A DNA stretch of 50,606 bases from Ensifer sp. MPMI2T. Lineage in GTDB: Bacteria; Pseudomonadota; Alphaproteobacteria; Rhizobiales; Rhizobiaceae. A model generated the notes under the pieces. It was not told the origin of the DNA. It did not search any database and saw nothing but the letters and a program-made list of their open reading frames with translations. This document shows positions 41,288 through 50,140 of the stretch, in pieces; positions within the stretch are counted from its first letter, which is position 1; every line of letters begins with the position of its first letter. A program made the position numbers and the translations under genes. Location: NCBI RefSeq assembly GCF_004827385.1, contig NZ_SRXN01000041.1, positions 1 to 50,606 of the forward strand, given 5' to 3'.

Positions 41288-42358
41288 ATGAGCACGCTGA
41301 CGATCGAAAACATACATAAGAGCTACGGCGAAATCGCAACTCTCAGAGGCATCGATATTAAGCTCGAAAGCGGGGAGTTCTTGGTTCTTCTCGGTTCGTC
41401 GGGGTGTGGTAAATCGACCCTTTTGAACATCATTGCCGGGCTCTCCGAACCGACGAGCGGCGAAATCCGAATAGCCGACCGGCCTGTGGTAGGGGTCCAT
41501 CCGAAAGATCGCGACATCGCGATGGTCTTCCAAGCCTACGCGCTTTACCCAAACCTATCGGTTCGCCGTAACATCGGCTTCGCCTTGGAGATGCGTAAGG
41601 TCCCTAAAGCGGAACGTGATCGAGCCATAGAAGAGACTGCGCACATGCTGCAGATCGAAGCCCTCCTGGATCGCAAACCGAGCCAGTTGTCCGGCGGGCA
41701 ACGCCAGCGCGTCGCGATCGGTCGCGCACTTGTCAGAAATCCTAAAATCTTCCTTTTCGACGAGCCCTTGTCAAACCTTGACGCGAAGCTGCGTATGGAG
41801 CTGCGGACTGAGCTTAAACGGCTGCACCAAAGCCTGAAGACAACCGTGGTCTATGTGACGCACGACCAAATCGAGGCAATGACTTTGGCCACGCGAATAG
41901 CGGTCATGCGAAATGGCCAGGTTGAACAATTGGGAACACCAGAGGCGATCTATAACCGGCCCGCTACGCTTTACGTGGCGAGTTTTGTCGGTGCCCCACC
42001 GATTAACTTGCTGAGGGGGCGCTGGGCATCAAAGGGCGTCAAGCTTGATGGAAGCGATCTCGTCCTGCCGTTCAACCGCGCGGAACTCGGCGTCGGAACC
42101 GAGGAAGAAGTAACGGTCGGCATTCGCGCTGAGGCGTTCCGTACCGGCTCCGCCGACTTTAGCTTAAACGCCGTGGCTGAAGTTACGGAGCTGACCGGCC
42201 CGGAGCTGATTGTGACCGGCACGTTCGGCGATGGAGACAAAATCTCGGCAGCCCTCCCCCCGCAAACCAAAATCCAACCCGGAGCGATAGTCTCGCTGGG
42301 CATTAACTTCAGCGATGTTCATCTGTTTGATTCCGTGTCCGGCAAGAGGCTGAACTAG
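41288..42358 (+). CDS. ABC sugar transporter ATPase (MalK/UgpC-like), complete second copy
   Basis: A 356-residue CUT1 ATPase with all motifs: Walker A GSSGCGKSTLLN near residue 38, Q-loop MVFQAYALYPNLSV, signature LSGGQRQRVAIGRAL near 134, Walker B IFLFDEPLSNLDAKL, and His-switch YVTHDQIEAMTLA. A regulatory TOBE-type domain follows from about residue 235. Its N-terminal 110 residues are closely similar to the truncated ATPase upstream, but base composition and codon choice are visibly less GC-rich than the rest of the operon. It looks like an acquired or relocated paralogue that now serves the transporter. AAGGGG lies about 6 bases before the ATG. Confidence 0.94.
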   Translation: MSTLTIENIHKSYGEIATLRGIDIKLESGEFLVLLGSSGCGKSTLLNIIAGLSEPTSGEIRIADRPVVGVHPKDRDIAMVFQAYALYPNLSVRRNIGFALEMRKVPKAERDRAIEETAHMLQIEALLDRKPSQLSGGQRQRVAIGRALVRNPKIFLFDEPLSNLDAKLRMELRTELKRLHQSLKTTVVYVTHDQIEAMTLATRIAVMRNGQVEQLGTPEAIYNRPATLYVASFVGAPPINLLRGRWASKGVKLDGSDLVLPFNRAELGVGTEEEVTVGIRAEAFRTGSADFSLNAVAEVTELTGPELIVTGTFGDGDKISAALPPQTKIQPGAIVSLGINFSDVHLFDSVSGKRLN

Positions 42359-42803
42359 GCCACCAAAGCCTTTGGCATGTGAAATATGCACTTAGGGAAC
42401 GATGTTTCATCCGGTTCTGGCGTGCGCGGGCAGTTGCGCGCAACTGAGTACAATAATTTCAACTCAGCCGACGCTGTATATCTCTCCATCCACGAAAAAC
42501 CGAACAGATTCCATGTCACAGGGCTCGGCGTGATGGTATGGCCCCACGATCAACTCCCTAGAGGGGCTACTCTGAACATGAAGCTTCGCTGGCGCGGCCA
42601 CCTGCCGACTGGCACGCAACATCGCGCTCCAAGTGGAAAAAGTGAAGTTCTCCGCAATAGGAGCTCCTCCTCGCTTTTGCCTAGGTCTGCGCCTGGCTGA
42701 CTGGTGGATGGTGCTGGCGCAGCGGGTGCGAGCGCAGGTGGTAACCAAAGTTTAATTCCCGCTTCCTACGGCTAATGTCACACACTTTCAGGATCGGGGA
42801 GAA
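42359..42803. other. Region without a recognisable gene, possible gene remnants
   Basis: About 445 bases. ORFs of 94-104 codons exist on both strands but have no ribosome-binding site and resemble no family. Just before 42750 one + frame reads RLADWWMVLAQRVRAQVV before a TAA, which looks like the C-terminal end of a lost coding sequence. No palindromes or RNA genes were recognised. Confidence 0.35.
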
Positions 42804-43184
42804 ATGTTCTCTCGCATCGACAGAATCAACGAAATGACGCGGCTGTTGATGCACCGCTTCTATGTGCATGCGATCCGCCGCGACCCGTCGTTGCTTGACG
42901 CGGCCCGTGAAATGATCGACACGGAACTTCGGCAGTCGCAGGCGCGCTATCTAACTCTATGGCGGGACTTCCTGAAGCTGCCTAACGACGACATCTGCCG
43001 TATTCTGCTGAGCTATCACGACAACGCCGTCTGGCTCAGACAGTCGTCACCACTTGGTCGGGTGATCCCGAAGGCGATCGTTGGCTTCGATTATGCCGAT
43101 CCCGACATCCGCGGCAAGGTTTGGCGCAAGTCCGCACAGATGGTCGACTTCCTCCTTCGACGACCGCTCTTCCCTGAGGATTGA
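42804..43184 (+). CDS. Unrecognised 126-residue protein
   Basis: A basic, mostly helical, soluble protein: INEMTRLLMHRFYVHAIRR, then DAAREMIDTELRQSQ, then LLSYHDNAVWLRQSSPLG and a closing KVWRKSAQMVDFLLRR. I cannot name the family. A strong GGGGAG lies 3-4 bases from the ATG at 42804, and the codon pattern looks coding. It stands alone between a degraded stretch and a pseudogene, so it may be the surviving part of a larger accessory module. Its Arg-rich helices would suit a nucleic-acid-binding or partner protein, but that is speculation. Confidence 0.55.
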   Translation: MFSRIDRINEMTRLLMHRFYVHAIRRDPSLLDAAREMIDTELRQSQARYLTLWRDFLKLPNDDICRILLSYHDNAVWLRQSSPLGRVIPKAIVGFDYADPDIRGKVWRKSAQMVDFLLRRPLFPED

Positions 43185-43201
43185 CGATCCATCCAACCAC
43201 C

Positions 43202-44501
43202 TCACGCGGGACGTAAACGGGCAAACTGGCCGATCGCATGACGGCTTGCCGCAAGCGCTTTCGCCTGCGTGTTTATCTCGGTTATCCAGGAATGCGACAC
43301 ACCTTTCTCGCCGACGTCCAGATTGCCGATCCTGCGGGCCTCGTCCGCGAGTTCATAGAGAGAGCGGCTGATCATGCGGGAAAGCATCACCGATGCGGCG
43401 ACGCCCGCGATTACGAAGGCGGCGGCAATGAAGAGGTTGTGCACCAGCAGCCGATTGGCCTGTGCGACAAGATCCTCCAGCGGCACGACGATTGCGGCCT
43501 CGTACTCTTGAACAGGCCAGACACGCTGACGGGGGCGATCTGCACAAGATGACTTTCGCCATCGAGATCGACCTTTGCCAGGCCGCCGCTTGCATAGGCG
43601 GGAACCCGCCGCAGTTTGATGACGGTTTCGAGGCTCGTGTCTAAACCGGGTGCTCTCGCGTCAACGGCACTGGTACTTGTCGACCATTTTCCGAGGATCC
43701 TGCTCATTATCGCCGGATCGGAATGGGCTACGAGCTTGTCGCCGCCATCGATAATGTAAGCTCGCGCACGCGGCGAAATCTCCCGCGCGTCCAGCAGGCG
43801 ACTGACGGTCTGCAGGTGAATGTTGATGCCAACGACCACCTGACCATCATCCCGCATCGGCGCGGCAATCGTGAGGGTTGGAACCTTGAGCGTTCCGGCG
43901 ACATAGGGTCCGACGGAAACCGGCACACCTTTTTGAACCACGGATTGGTACCACGGGCGTTGCCGTGGACCGAATGATGCAGATCGGTCTTGCCTCGCTG
44001 TCCAGAAACCGAAGCGTCGATATCACGTCCGCCTCTTTGCCTCCGTGCGATCGTTCTGATCGCGTAGGACGTTCCGTCTGGTGCCTCAAGAGTCTGGCGA
44101 ACAAAATCCCTTGCGGTGTTGATTACCTGCAGGTACGAGCCGTCGGGATATCCGGCGTAGACGCTCGTCGCGTTGGGGACGCTTCGCAGGACTTCCAGAA
44201 AGAATTCCTGTTTTGCCTCTTGGTCTTGAGGCGGCGGGGAAACGAGCTGCGACAGGGCGGATGCCAGCGCTACCGCCTCACTACCTCCCTCCAGCGTATT
44301 CCTGTATCCCTCGATCAGCCGCAAGCTCATCTCGCGCATCTGCTGCACGCCCGCGCGCACCGCAGCATCACTTCCTTGGCTGAATGCCATCCAGATGATC
44401 GGCGCCGACGTAGAAAGCAGCAATGCTACGACCAGGACGCTGAGATGCAGCCTTAGGGGTTTAGACCAGCGCACGAGTTTTTCCCTGAAATGCGGACGCA
44501 T
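43202..44501 (-). pseudogene. Degraded Cache/HAMP membrane sensor (cyclase-type), at least three frameshifts and truncated
   Basis: Pieces of one protein occur in three frames. From the ATG at 44501 comes a membrane helix (LHLSVLVVALLLSTSAPIIW) and a Cache-like periplasmic domain (VPNATSVYAGYPDGSYLQV). A shift near 44045 continues as DVISTLRFLDSEARPI, another near 43985 as FGPRQRPWYQSVVQKGVPV and SVGPYVAGTLKVPTLTIAAPM. A third near 43480 leads to a second helix (LFIAAAFVIAGVAASVML) and a HAMP-like linker ending with HAIGQFARLRP. The frame stops just where a cyclase or other output domain would begin. Related intact proteins are commonly class III adenylate/guanylate cyclases. It is not expected to make a functional sensor. 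Confidence 0.85.
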
Positions 44502-44820
44502 TTCAGCACGCGTATCATCTCAATCCTTGTCTTGCCGAGCAGGAATGAGCTACACCACGACGGCAGCAAACCGCGTTTTGAGGCTTCCACCGGCAGGGAT
44601 CTGAGTTCTCCCCGTAGAGATAGCTTGGCTGCGGCTGCTCATTCAAATGTCCGCTTGTGGCGCGTCTTCGAATTGGCCACGCCTGCAGGAACAGCGTCCT
44701 CGCGATCGCCTCTGAGACATTTTACCTAACCGTGACCGTGATGATCCCGGCGTTGGCGATGTTGATAGAAATGCCAAACCTTTGGCCTTGCTCCGCTCGC
44801 AATTCGCTATTGGACAATCA
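44502..44820. other. Intergenic region between the sensor remnant and the Crp/Fnr gene
   Basis: About 319 bases between left-reading genes. No ORF with a ribosome-binding site, no convincing palindrome and no RNA gene were seen. It may contain the old promoter of the degraded sensor. Confidence 0.4.
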
Positions 44821-45462
44821 CTAAAGGCATAGATCCTCAAGTGCGCGACATTGCACAATCTCGATGCCGCGAGGGCCGTGCAATCTGATAATACCTTTGT
44901 TCTTCAGCTTTGTAAGCGAACGCGAAACCGTTTCGATCGTCAGCCCGAGGTAGTCGGCCACATCGACACGAGGCATGAACAACTCGAATCTGTGCAAGCC
45001 GCCCGTACGTTCCGACATCTCGGCGAGAAATGCTGCGACCCGCTCGATTGCGCTTTGGCGGCCGATGACCAATTGATGCTCCTGCGCGGAGGAGAAGTTT
45101 TCTAATACCGCAGGCATTAAGCCTTGCCAAATATACGGATTCCTTTGAAGGCTGATGCTTCTTATGCCAGTGACACCTATCGCTTCTGCAGTGGAGCGGT
45201 GCCGGTCCCCATTTTGCAGGCCGAACCAGTCTCCCCCAAAATGGAACGCAAGGATTTGCCGCCGCCCGTTCGCAAGCACCCGATAAACGCGGACCGCCCC
45301 AAATTCCACCCGGTAGGCTTGGCCGGCCCTTTCGCCGGAAGAATAGATGCTTTGTCCGTCGACAAAGCTGCTCGTCGGCTTCGACTCGACATCTCCCCCG
45401 AAAGTCAACTCCAGGGGAAGGACGTTTATACCCGATCCCGGAGCCAATATTGACGTAAGCAT
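44821..45462 (-). CDS. Crp/Fnr-family transcriptional regulator (FixK-like)
   Basis: A 213-residue regulator. The N-terminal beta-roll (SIYSSGERAGQAYRVEFGAVRVYRV and RRQILAFHFGGDWFGL) lacks the four cysteines of Fnr, so it does not sense oxygen with an Fe-S cluster, as in FixK. The C-terminal DNA-binding helix-turn-helix is FMPRVDVADYLGLTIETVSRSLTKLKNKGII, with E-TVSR in the recognition helix as in Fnr/FixK proteins that bind TTGAT-N4-ATCAA-type sites. GGGAG lies 7 bases before the ATG at 45462. FixK-like proteins respond to low oxygen through FixLJ in rhizobia. The regulon is unknown, and no clear half-site pair was found nearby. Confidence 0.88.
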   Translation of the reverse strand: MLTSILAPGSGINVLPLELTFGGDVESKPTSSFVDGQSIYSSGERAGQAYRVEFGAVRVYRVLANGRRQILAFHFGGDWFGLQNGDRHRSTAEAIGVTGIRSISLQRNPYIWQGLMPAVLENFSSAQEHQLVIGRQSAIERVAAFLAEMSERTGGLHRFELFMPRVDVADYLGLTIETVSRSLTKLKNKGIIRLHGPRGIEIVQCRALEDLCL

Positions 45463-45610
45463 TGTTTCACTCCCATGACTGTGTCCCCCTTCCCCTTGCC
45501 TCAGCGACTAAAGGCGCCGTCGAGCCGTTGTGTTCTGCCAGTGCTGATTAGAGAACCAGATCGCCAGGCATTCCTTCTACAATCCAGGTAAAGCAGCCAA
45601 CGCTTCTGAG

Positions 45611-45889
45611 TTAGGTGAAACCCTTCGCCGCCCCGAGCGCCTGCTCAATCTCTGCCGCCAGGCTTTCGAGTAACCCCCTGAATTCAGCGCGCCGCTCCTC
45701 GCGAACGCCGGAAGGAAGCTGATCGGCATTGGCAAGCGCGTGCTCGGCAGCCGCGAAGTCCTCGCACATCCCTCGGAAACTCTCATCGCGTATCGACAAC
45801 TCCTTGATCTGCAAGGAGCGCGCCGGAAATCGACGCAATGCCGCCGCCAGTCCATGTTCTTCTCCGCGCCCTCCTGATTGCGCATTCAT
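45611..45889 (-). CDS. Small helical conserved-type protein, function unknown
   Basis: A 92-residue protein with a Gly-rich start and two long helices: ARSLQIKELSIRDESFRGMCEDFAAAEHAL and REERRAEFRGLLESLAAEIEQAL. The charged heptad-like pattern suggests a coiled coil or helical hairpin. I recall similar short ORFs near oxygen-responsive and transport genes in rhizobia but cannot name a domain. The ATG at 45889 is preceded by GGGGGAGGAG, an exceptionally strong ribosome-binding site, and is preferred to an upstream start at 45934. It lies between the FixK-like gene and the divergent signalling gene. Confidence 0.65.
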   Translation of the reverse strand: MNAQSGGRGEEHGLAAALRRFPARSLQIKELSIRDESFRGMCEDFAAAEHALANADQLPSGVREERRAEFRGLLESLAAEIEQALGAAKGFT

Positions 45890-46028
45890 TTCGCTCCTCC
45901 CCCTCTGGGCCGGAAATGAAAAATACAGCGCCACTATATTGCGCTCTGAGCGGGTGGGGACGTATGATACGGGAGTTTACGAGTGCCGCTGGACACAAGC
46001 GTACGTTGTAGTGTTGATGGGGGCGGAC

Positions 46029-47780
46029 ATGACGATCGCTGGCCAGGAGAGCGTTCGGGTCGAGCCGGCTGCTTTGCCCTCCGACGAGGAAATTCTTGCG
46101 CAGCTCGATCGAATTCGGCTCAGCGCTGAATTCGATGCCCCCGGCCGCGCTCGTAAATTTCTGACCTATGTTATCGAGCAGGCGATTGCAGGTCATTCGG
46201 ACCGGATTAAAGCCTATTCGATAGCAACCGAGGTCTTCGGTCGAGACTCCTCGTTTGACGCTCAAACGGATCCGGCGGTGCGGATCGAAGCGGGCCGTGT
46301 TCGGCGCGCACTGGAACGCTACTATCTTGTAGCTGGCCGCAACGATCCGATCGTCATCAGCATTCCCAAAGGCGGCTACGTGCCGATCTTCGAAAGGCAA
46401 ACCGACGTGCGGGTCGAAGGAGACCCCGGTCCTTCAACGATAGCAAGATCGGTCTCGTCCATTCAAAGTTCCCGGAAGCGATGGATTTGGCTCGGCGTCG
46501 GCGCGGCCGCTCTTGTCCTCGGCGGCTTGGCGACAAGCGTGCTCGTTCGCCCTGCTTCGGACGCGAACCCGGCAATGTCCAGCGGCAATCAACCAAACAT
46601 TCCAAAGCTGGTTGTGATGCCTTTCCAGGATCTCTCCGGAACGCAGCAATCGGCGATGATTACACGAGGACTCGCCGACGAGGTCATCAGCAATATCGCC
46701 AAGTTCAAGGAGATCGTCGTCGCCGCTGGTGAGACGGCGGCGCAGCCAAGCGCAGCAGGCGATGGCCCAACTTACGCCTTAGAAGGTCGGGTCCGGCTCG
46801 AGGGCAACAAGCTTCGTCTCGGCATACGGCTGGTCCAGCGGTCCGACGGATCCGTGGTATGGGCGAACAACTACGACGAAAACCTACAGGTGCACAGGAT
46901 CATTGAATTGCAAGAGAACGCGGCTGCCGCCGTGGCGACTGCCGTCGCACAACCATACGGGATTGTTTTCCAGGCCAATGCTGCACACTTTACCCAGTCG
47001 ATTCCGGACGATTGGGAAGCCTATGCATGTACCTTGACCTATTACGGCTATCGCGGCGACCTGAACCCTCAGACACATGCCTCCGTCCAAGAATGCCTTC
47101 AGCATGCGACAAGACAGTTTCCCAATTACGCGACTGCCTGGGCGCTCCTGTCGATGACGTATATTGATGAACTTCGGTTCCGATATCGTCTCGATCGATC
47201 GTCACCCATATCGTTGGAGCACGCGATCGAGGCATCGGCACGCGCCGTCGAACTGGATCCTCAGAATGTCCGCGCTCTGCAGGCGGAAATGCTCACTTTG
47301 TTTTTCCGTGGGGAGGTTGATGCGGCCTTGGCGGTGGGCGCGCGCGCTTTTGCCATCAATCCCAACGACACCGAACTCTCCGGCGAGTATGGTTTCCGCC
47401 TCGCCCTCTCCGGTGAATGGCGTCAAGGCTGCGATCTTGTGTCGAAAGCCGTCGCACACAATCCGGGTCCCGTTGGATATTTCGAGGCCGCCCTGGCGGT
47501 CTGCTCCTATATCGAGCAGGACTACGTCGCCGCCGAGCGATGGACCTCCTTGGCCGACCTTCGCGCCAATCCGATTTATCACGTCATACGGCTTGCCACT
47601 CTTGGAAAGCTCGGAAAAATGGATGAGGCTCGGGTGGAGCGGGATTGGCTCGAAGCCAATGTGCCCGGATTCCTCGATAACATCCGAAACGAGGTCGCAT
47701 TGCGGATTCATCGCCCAGAGGACCGGCGGCAGTTCATCGAAGGGTTGCGCGAGGCGGGCGTCCCGATCCCCGGAACTTGA
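46029..47780 (+). CDS. Membrane signalling protein with winged-helix-like N-terminus, TolB-N-like and TPR parts
   Basis: A 583-residue protein of a type common in rhizobia and often labelled adenylate cyclase-like, but no cyclase catalytic domain is present. Residues 10-115 form a DNA-binding-like domain (RARKFLTYVIEQAIAG, AYSIATEVFGRDSSFD, IEAGRVRRALERYY, IPKGGYVPIFE). One membrane helix follows (WIWLGVGAAALVLGGLATSV, about 150-170). Outside it, KLVVMPFQDLSGTQQS and GLADEVISNIAKF resemble the FlgO/TolB-N type domain, and TPR-like helices (AIEASARAVELDPQN, AVGARAFAINPND) fill the C-terminal half. The layout suits a one-component membrane regulator. GGGGGCGG precedes the ATG at 46029; an ATG at 46017 is possible. 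Confidence 0.78.
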   Translation: MTIAGQESVRVEPAALPSDEEILAQLDRIRLSAEFDAPGRARKFLTYVIEQAIAGHSDRIKAYSIATEVFGRDSSFDAQTDPAVRIEAGRVRRALERYYLVAGRNDPIVISIPKGGYVPIFERQTDVRVEGDPGPSTIARSVSSIQSSRKRWIWLGVGAAALVLGGLATSVLVRPASDANPAMSSGNQPNIPKLVVMPFQDLSGTQQSAMITRGLADEVISNIAKFKEIVVAAGETAAQPSAAGDGPTYALEGRVRLEGNKLRLGIRLVQRSDGSVVWANNYDENLQVHRIIELQENAAAAVATAVAQPYGIVFQANAAHFTQSIPDDWEAYACTLTYYGYRGDLNPQTHASVQECLQHATRQFPNYATAWALLSMTYIDELRFRYRLDRSSPISLEHAIEASARAVELDPQNVRALQAEMLTLFFRGEVDAALAVGARAFAINPNDTELSGEYGFRLALSGEWRQGCDLVSKAVAHNPGPVGYFEAALAVCSYIEQDYVAAERWTSLADLRANPIYHVIRLATLGKLGKMDEARVERDWLEANVPGFLDNIRNEVALRIHRPEDRRQFIEGLREAGVPIPGT

Positions 47781-47817
47781 GCCCCAAAATGAACTAATTT
47801 AGGTGATTGCTTTAATT

Positions 47818-47864
47818 CATGTCGTTGGCCCAAAACCGATGCACACTTTTGGGCGAGCGACATG
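47818..47864. repeat. RIME-like intergenic palindrome
   Basis: An imperfect inverted repeat with 17-18-base arms, CATGTCGTTGGCCCAAAA and TTTTGGGCGAGCGACATG, two mismatches, and a central spacer of about 12 bases. It lies between convergent genes ending at 47780 and 47915. Its form is that of another dispersed rhizobial repeat, and it may also serve as a bidirectional terminator. Confidence 0.7.
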
Positions 47865-47914
47865 CATTAGGGCCGCCATTCCTCTTCCTCGGACGGGTCG
47901 AGAACAGCAGCGCC

Positions 47915-48388
47915 TCAGACCTTGTCCGGCGACCAATCGAGGAAGAAGCCGACATCGCCCGGAATGCCACCGGGGAAATTGATGATCATCGCCTTCAGCT
48001 TGTAGCCCTGCGGCTTGCCGAAGGTCTGATAGCGCTCGTAAAACTCCTTGGCCTTGCCCTGCAGCGTTTGCGGCCAGTCGCGATCGGCGCTGTTGATCGC
48101 CCGGCCACTGTCCGTGCAGAGCGAGGATGGGAAGCTGTAGACCATGGCTTCGAATTTGCCGTCCTTCACCGCGTTCTGGACGAGTCGGCGAACAACCGCG
48201 ATTTCCTGCTCAGTGACATGTTTTTCGAGGAAATCGGCGGCGAAGTCGGCAAGCTTCTGTTCCTGCAGCGCGCGGAGCTTTCGCTCCTTCTCCATTTCCG
48301 CCATCTCCCGCTCTAGCATCTGCATGCGAAGCTGCGCGGCACTCATCGGTGCACTCGTATCGGCTTTCAAGTCTTTCTGTTCCGGCAT
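47915..48388 (-). CDS. Unrecognised 157-residue cytosolic protein with coiled coil
   Basis: A charged N-terminal half (AAQLRMQMLEREMAEMEKER) predicts a coiled coil, followed by a globular part with TEQEIAVVRRLVQNAVKDG, MVYSFPSSLCTDSGRAIN, QGKAKEFYERYQTFGKPQG and MIINFPGGIPGDVGFFLDW. I cannot assign a domain, but the well-formed second half, with conserved-looking Phe-Pro and Gly-Pro turns, suggests a real fold. The longer frame to 48586 is not supported; the ATG at 48388 has GTGGAG at 8 bases. It lies between a rhizobial repeat and the antiporter pseudogene, with no functional neighbours to suggest a role. Confidence 0.65.
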   Translation of the reverse strand: MPEQKDLKADTSAPMSAAQLRMQMLEREMAEMEKERKLRALQEQKLADFAADFLEKHVTEQEIAVVRRLVQNAVKDGKFEAMVYSFPSSLCTDSGRAINSADRDWPQTLQGKAKEFYERYQTFGKPQGYKLKAMIINFPGGIPGDVGFFLDWSPDKV

Positions 48389-48512
48389 CGCATTGCTCCA
48401 CTTCAAGTCAAGAGGACAGAGGCGGCTCCATACGGGGCACGCATTGGAAAATCTGTGCATCGGTCTCCGCGGTATTTCTGCGTTCTGCAGGCGCTCGAGC
48501 TTTGCTGAAACT

Positions 48513-49363
48513 TTAAACAGGTGCCGGGCTTGCACCTCTCGCATCTGGCATCTTCGTTCCCACCATCCGCCAGCCCAAGAGAGCAAAAGCGATGGAAAGC
48601 AAGGGATTCGCTCCTAGAAAACCGATCATGGTCGCCCGCCCGACATCGGAGCGCCGGGCCGCCCGCGCCGAGTAAACGCTCGCCCCTTCGATACCGATGA
48701 AGACCCTTAAAGTGACCAGCATGGTGCTCTTGACCTGCGACATGACGCTGCCGAGGTTAGGGGCGTCAAGGGCACCCCCGCGGCCCCAGAAATTGAGCGT
48801 GAACCTGTCCCAATTGAACGCGACGATTCAATCAGGACGAAAAGGAAAAGCGGCGCGAGCTTGGCGATCGTTGTGACGATGTTGACGAACGCGGCCTGCT
48901 TGACGCCCTTCAGCACCAGCCAATGAATGGCCCAGAGGCAGAACGAGGCACCGATGATTGAAACGAGGTTGTTTCCATCGCCGAACACCGGAATGAAGAA
49001 GGACAGTCCTGAGAAGATGGCGACGGCATAGGCGACATTTCCCAGAAACGCACTTAGCCAATAACCCCAGGCGCTGATGAAACCCATGAAAGGACCAAAA
49101 CCGGCCTTGGCGTAGGCGTAGGGGCCAGCATTGAGATCCGGTTTGCGGTTTGCCAACGTCTGGTAGACAAAGGCCAGCATCAGCATGCCGAAACCGGTAA
49201 TGACCCAGCCGATCAATATGGCTCCGGGGGAAGCCGCGCGAGACATGTCTGACGGCAGATTGAAGACCCCACCGCCGATCATCGACCCCACGACGAGTGC
49301 CAGGAGAGTAAGTTTGTCGGAATGCACCTCGGTTTTTAAGGTGCCCTCATGCGCGATCGTCAT
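48513..49363 (-). pseudogene. Arginine/ornithine-type APC antiporter, frameshifted and truncated
   Basis: The start is intact, with GGAGGGGGAC before the ATG at 49363. The first 190 or so residues are an amino-acid antiporter of the ArcD/AdiC kind: LALVVGSMIGGGVFNLPSDM, PGAILIGWVITGFGMLMLAF and AYAKAGFGPFMGFISAWGYW. A one-base shift near 48838 moves the frame; the continuation reads IVAFNWDRFTLNFWG, then MSQVKSTMLVTLRVFIGIEG and ASVYSARAARRSDVGRATM. Homology ends near GFLGA and a short unrelated tail follows, so roughly the second half of the transporter is missing. It is not expected to work. The intact parent exchanges arginine for ornithine or agmatine in anaerobic or acid-stress metabolism. 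Confidence 0.85.
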
Positions 49364-49808
49364 GTCCCCCTCCAAATCGCATGCGGTTGTCGCATTCACG
49401 CGTTTCAGCTTCCCGGGCACAGTCCTGCAGCGGAGCATGATGCGTGTTCCACCGGACGCGCTCGCTCCACACCCGCGACTTTAGAAATGCGCTGGTGGCA
49501 TGTCATTGATTTCAGACAAATCTCATTCTCCCTCGCTGGTTTTCCCGATCGTCGGCGCGCTTGAAGCGCATGCCTCGGGCCTTGAACCTGGGATGATCGC
49601 TGCAGACTGTCCCGTGACCTCCGAAATAATGGGTCACGGACGCGCCCATTAATCCGCGCCGGTGACACATCCTTTGATCTGGACGAAACAGGGACCCACC
49701 AAGCCGGGGACAAAGTCGTAGCTTGCCGGTCTCGCTTTTGATCGCAATCAACGACGCAAGGAAGTGATGGGCATAAGATCCCAACAAATGAAAAGCGGAG
49801 AGAGTACG
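49364..49808. other. Divergent intergenic region with an inverted repeat
   Basis: About 445 bases between the antiporter remnant and the small secreted-protein remnant. An inverted repeat with arms CCGTGACC (49612-49619) and GGTCACGG (49632-49639) and a 12-base spacer lies in the middle and could be a regulator site. A TTGAT half-site of Fnr/FixK type occurs near 49506, but its partner half is poor. No supported ORF. Confidence 0.4.
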
Positions 49809-50065
49809 ATGAATCGCAGAGGAAGAATTCTGTTCGCGGCTATTTGCTGCATCGCAACCGCCGCGCCTGCTTCCATTTCTTTGGCTGACAATTACTCCGG
49901 AGATCACTACCGGGCATCGACATAAACCAGCGCATCATCAACGGGGAGCGCGAGCCCATCAACAAGTATCTTCTCAAACGCAGAGGCGCAGCACAAAAGC
50001 CAGATCCGGGTGCCACGGGTACGATCAACCAGCAACAACCGCCACGCACGCAACCGATGCAATAG
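49809..50065 (+). pseudogene. Small secreted protein, frameshifted
   Basis: The ATG at 49809 has GGAGAGAG upstream and begins a signal peptide (RILFAAICCIATAAPASISL, cleavage near SLA). The frame then reaches a TAA at about 49923 after NYSGDHYRAST. In another frame the sequence continues sensibly from about 49912 as GIDINQRIINGEREPINKY and LLKRRGAAQKPDPG to a TAG at 50063-50065 with a Gln/Pro-rich tail. A single indel near 49910 explains the break. The intact protein would be a periplasmic or secreted protein of about 84 residues with no known function. The alternative is a genuine 38-residue peptide. Confidence 0.6.
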
Positions 50066-50140
50066 CTCGATCACCAAGCGGTCCGGGACGACGCAGGGGC
50101 GTCCGCCCGTAATGCCTGAGCAGCCCTGTGGAGGAAGAAT

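Noticed and set aside
42386..42700. A 104-codon + strand ORF after the second ATPase
   Set aside because: There is no ribosome-binding site, mixed composition and no family resemblance; it is kept as part of an unexplained gap.
49506..49520. A FixK/Fnr box upstream of the antiporter remnant
   Set aside because: Only the TTGAT half is good. The second half fits at too few positions to call a site.
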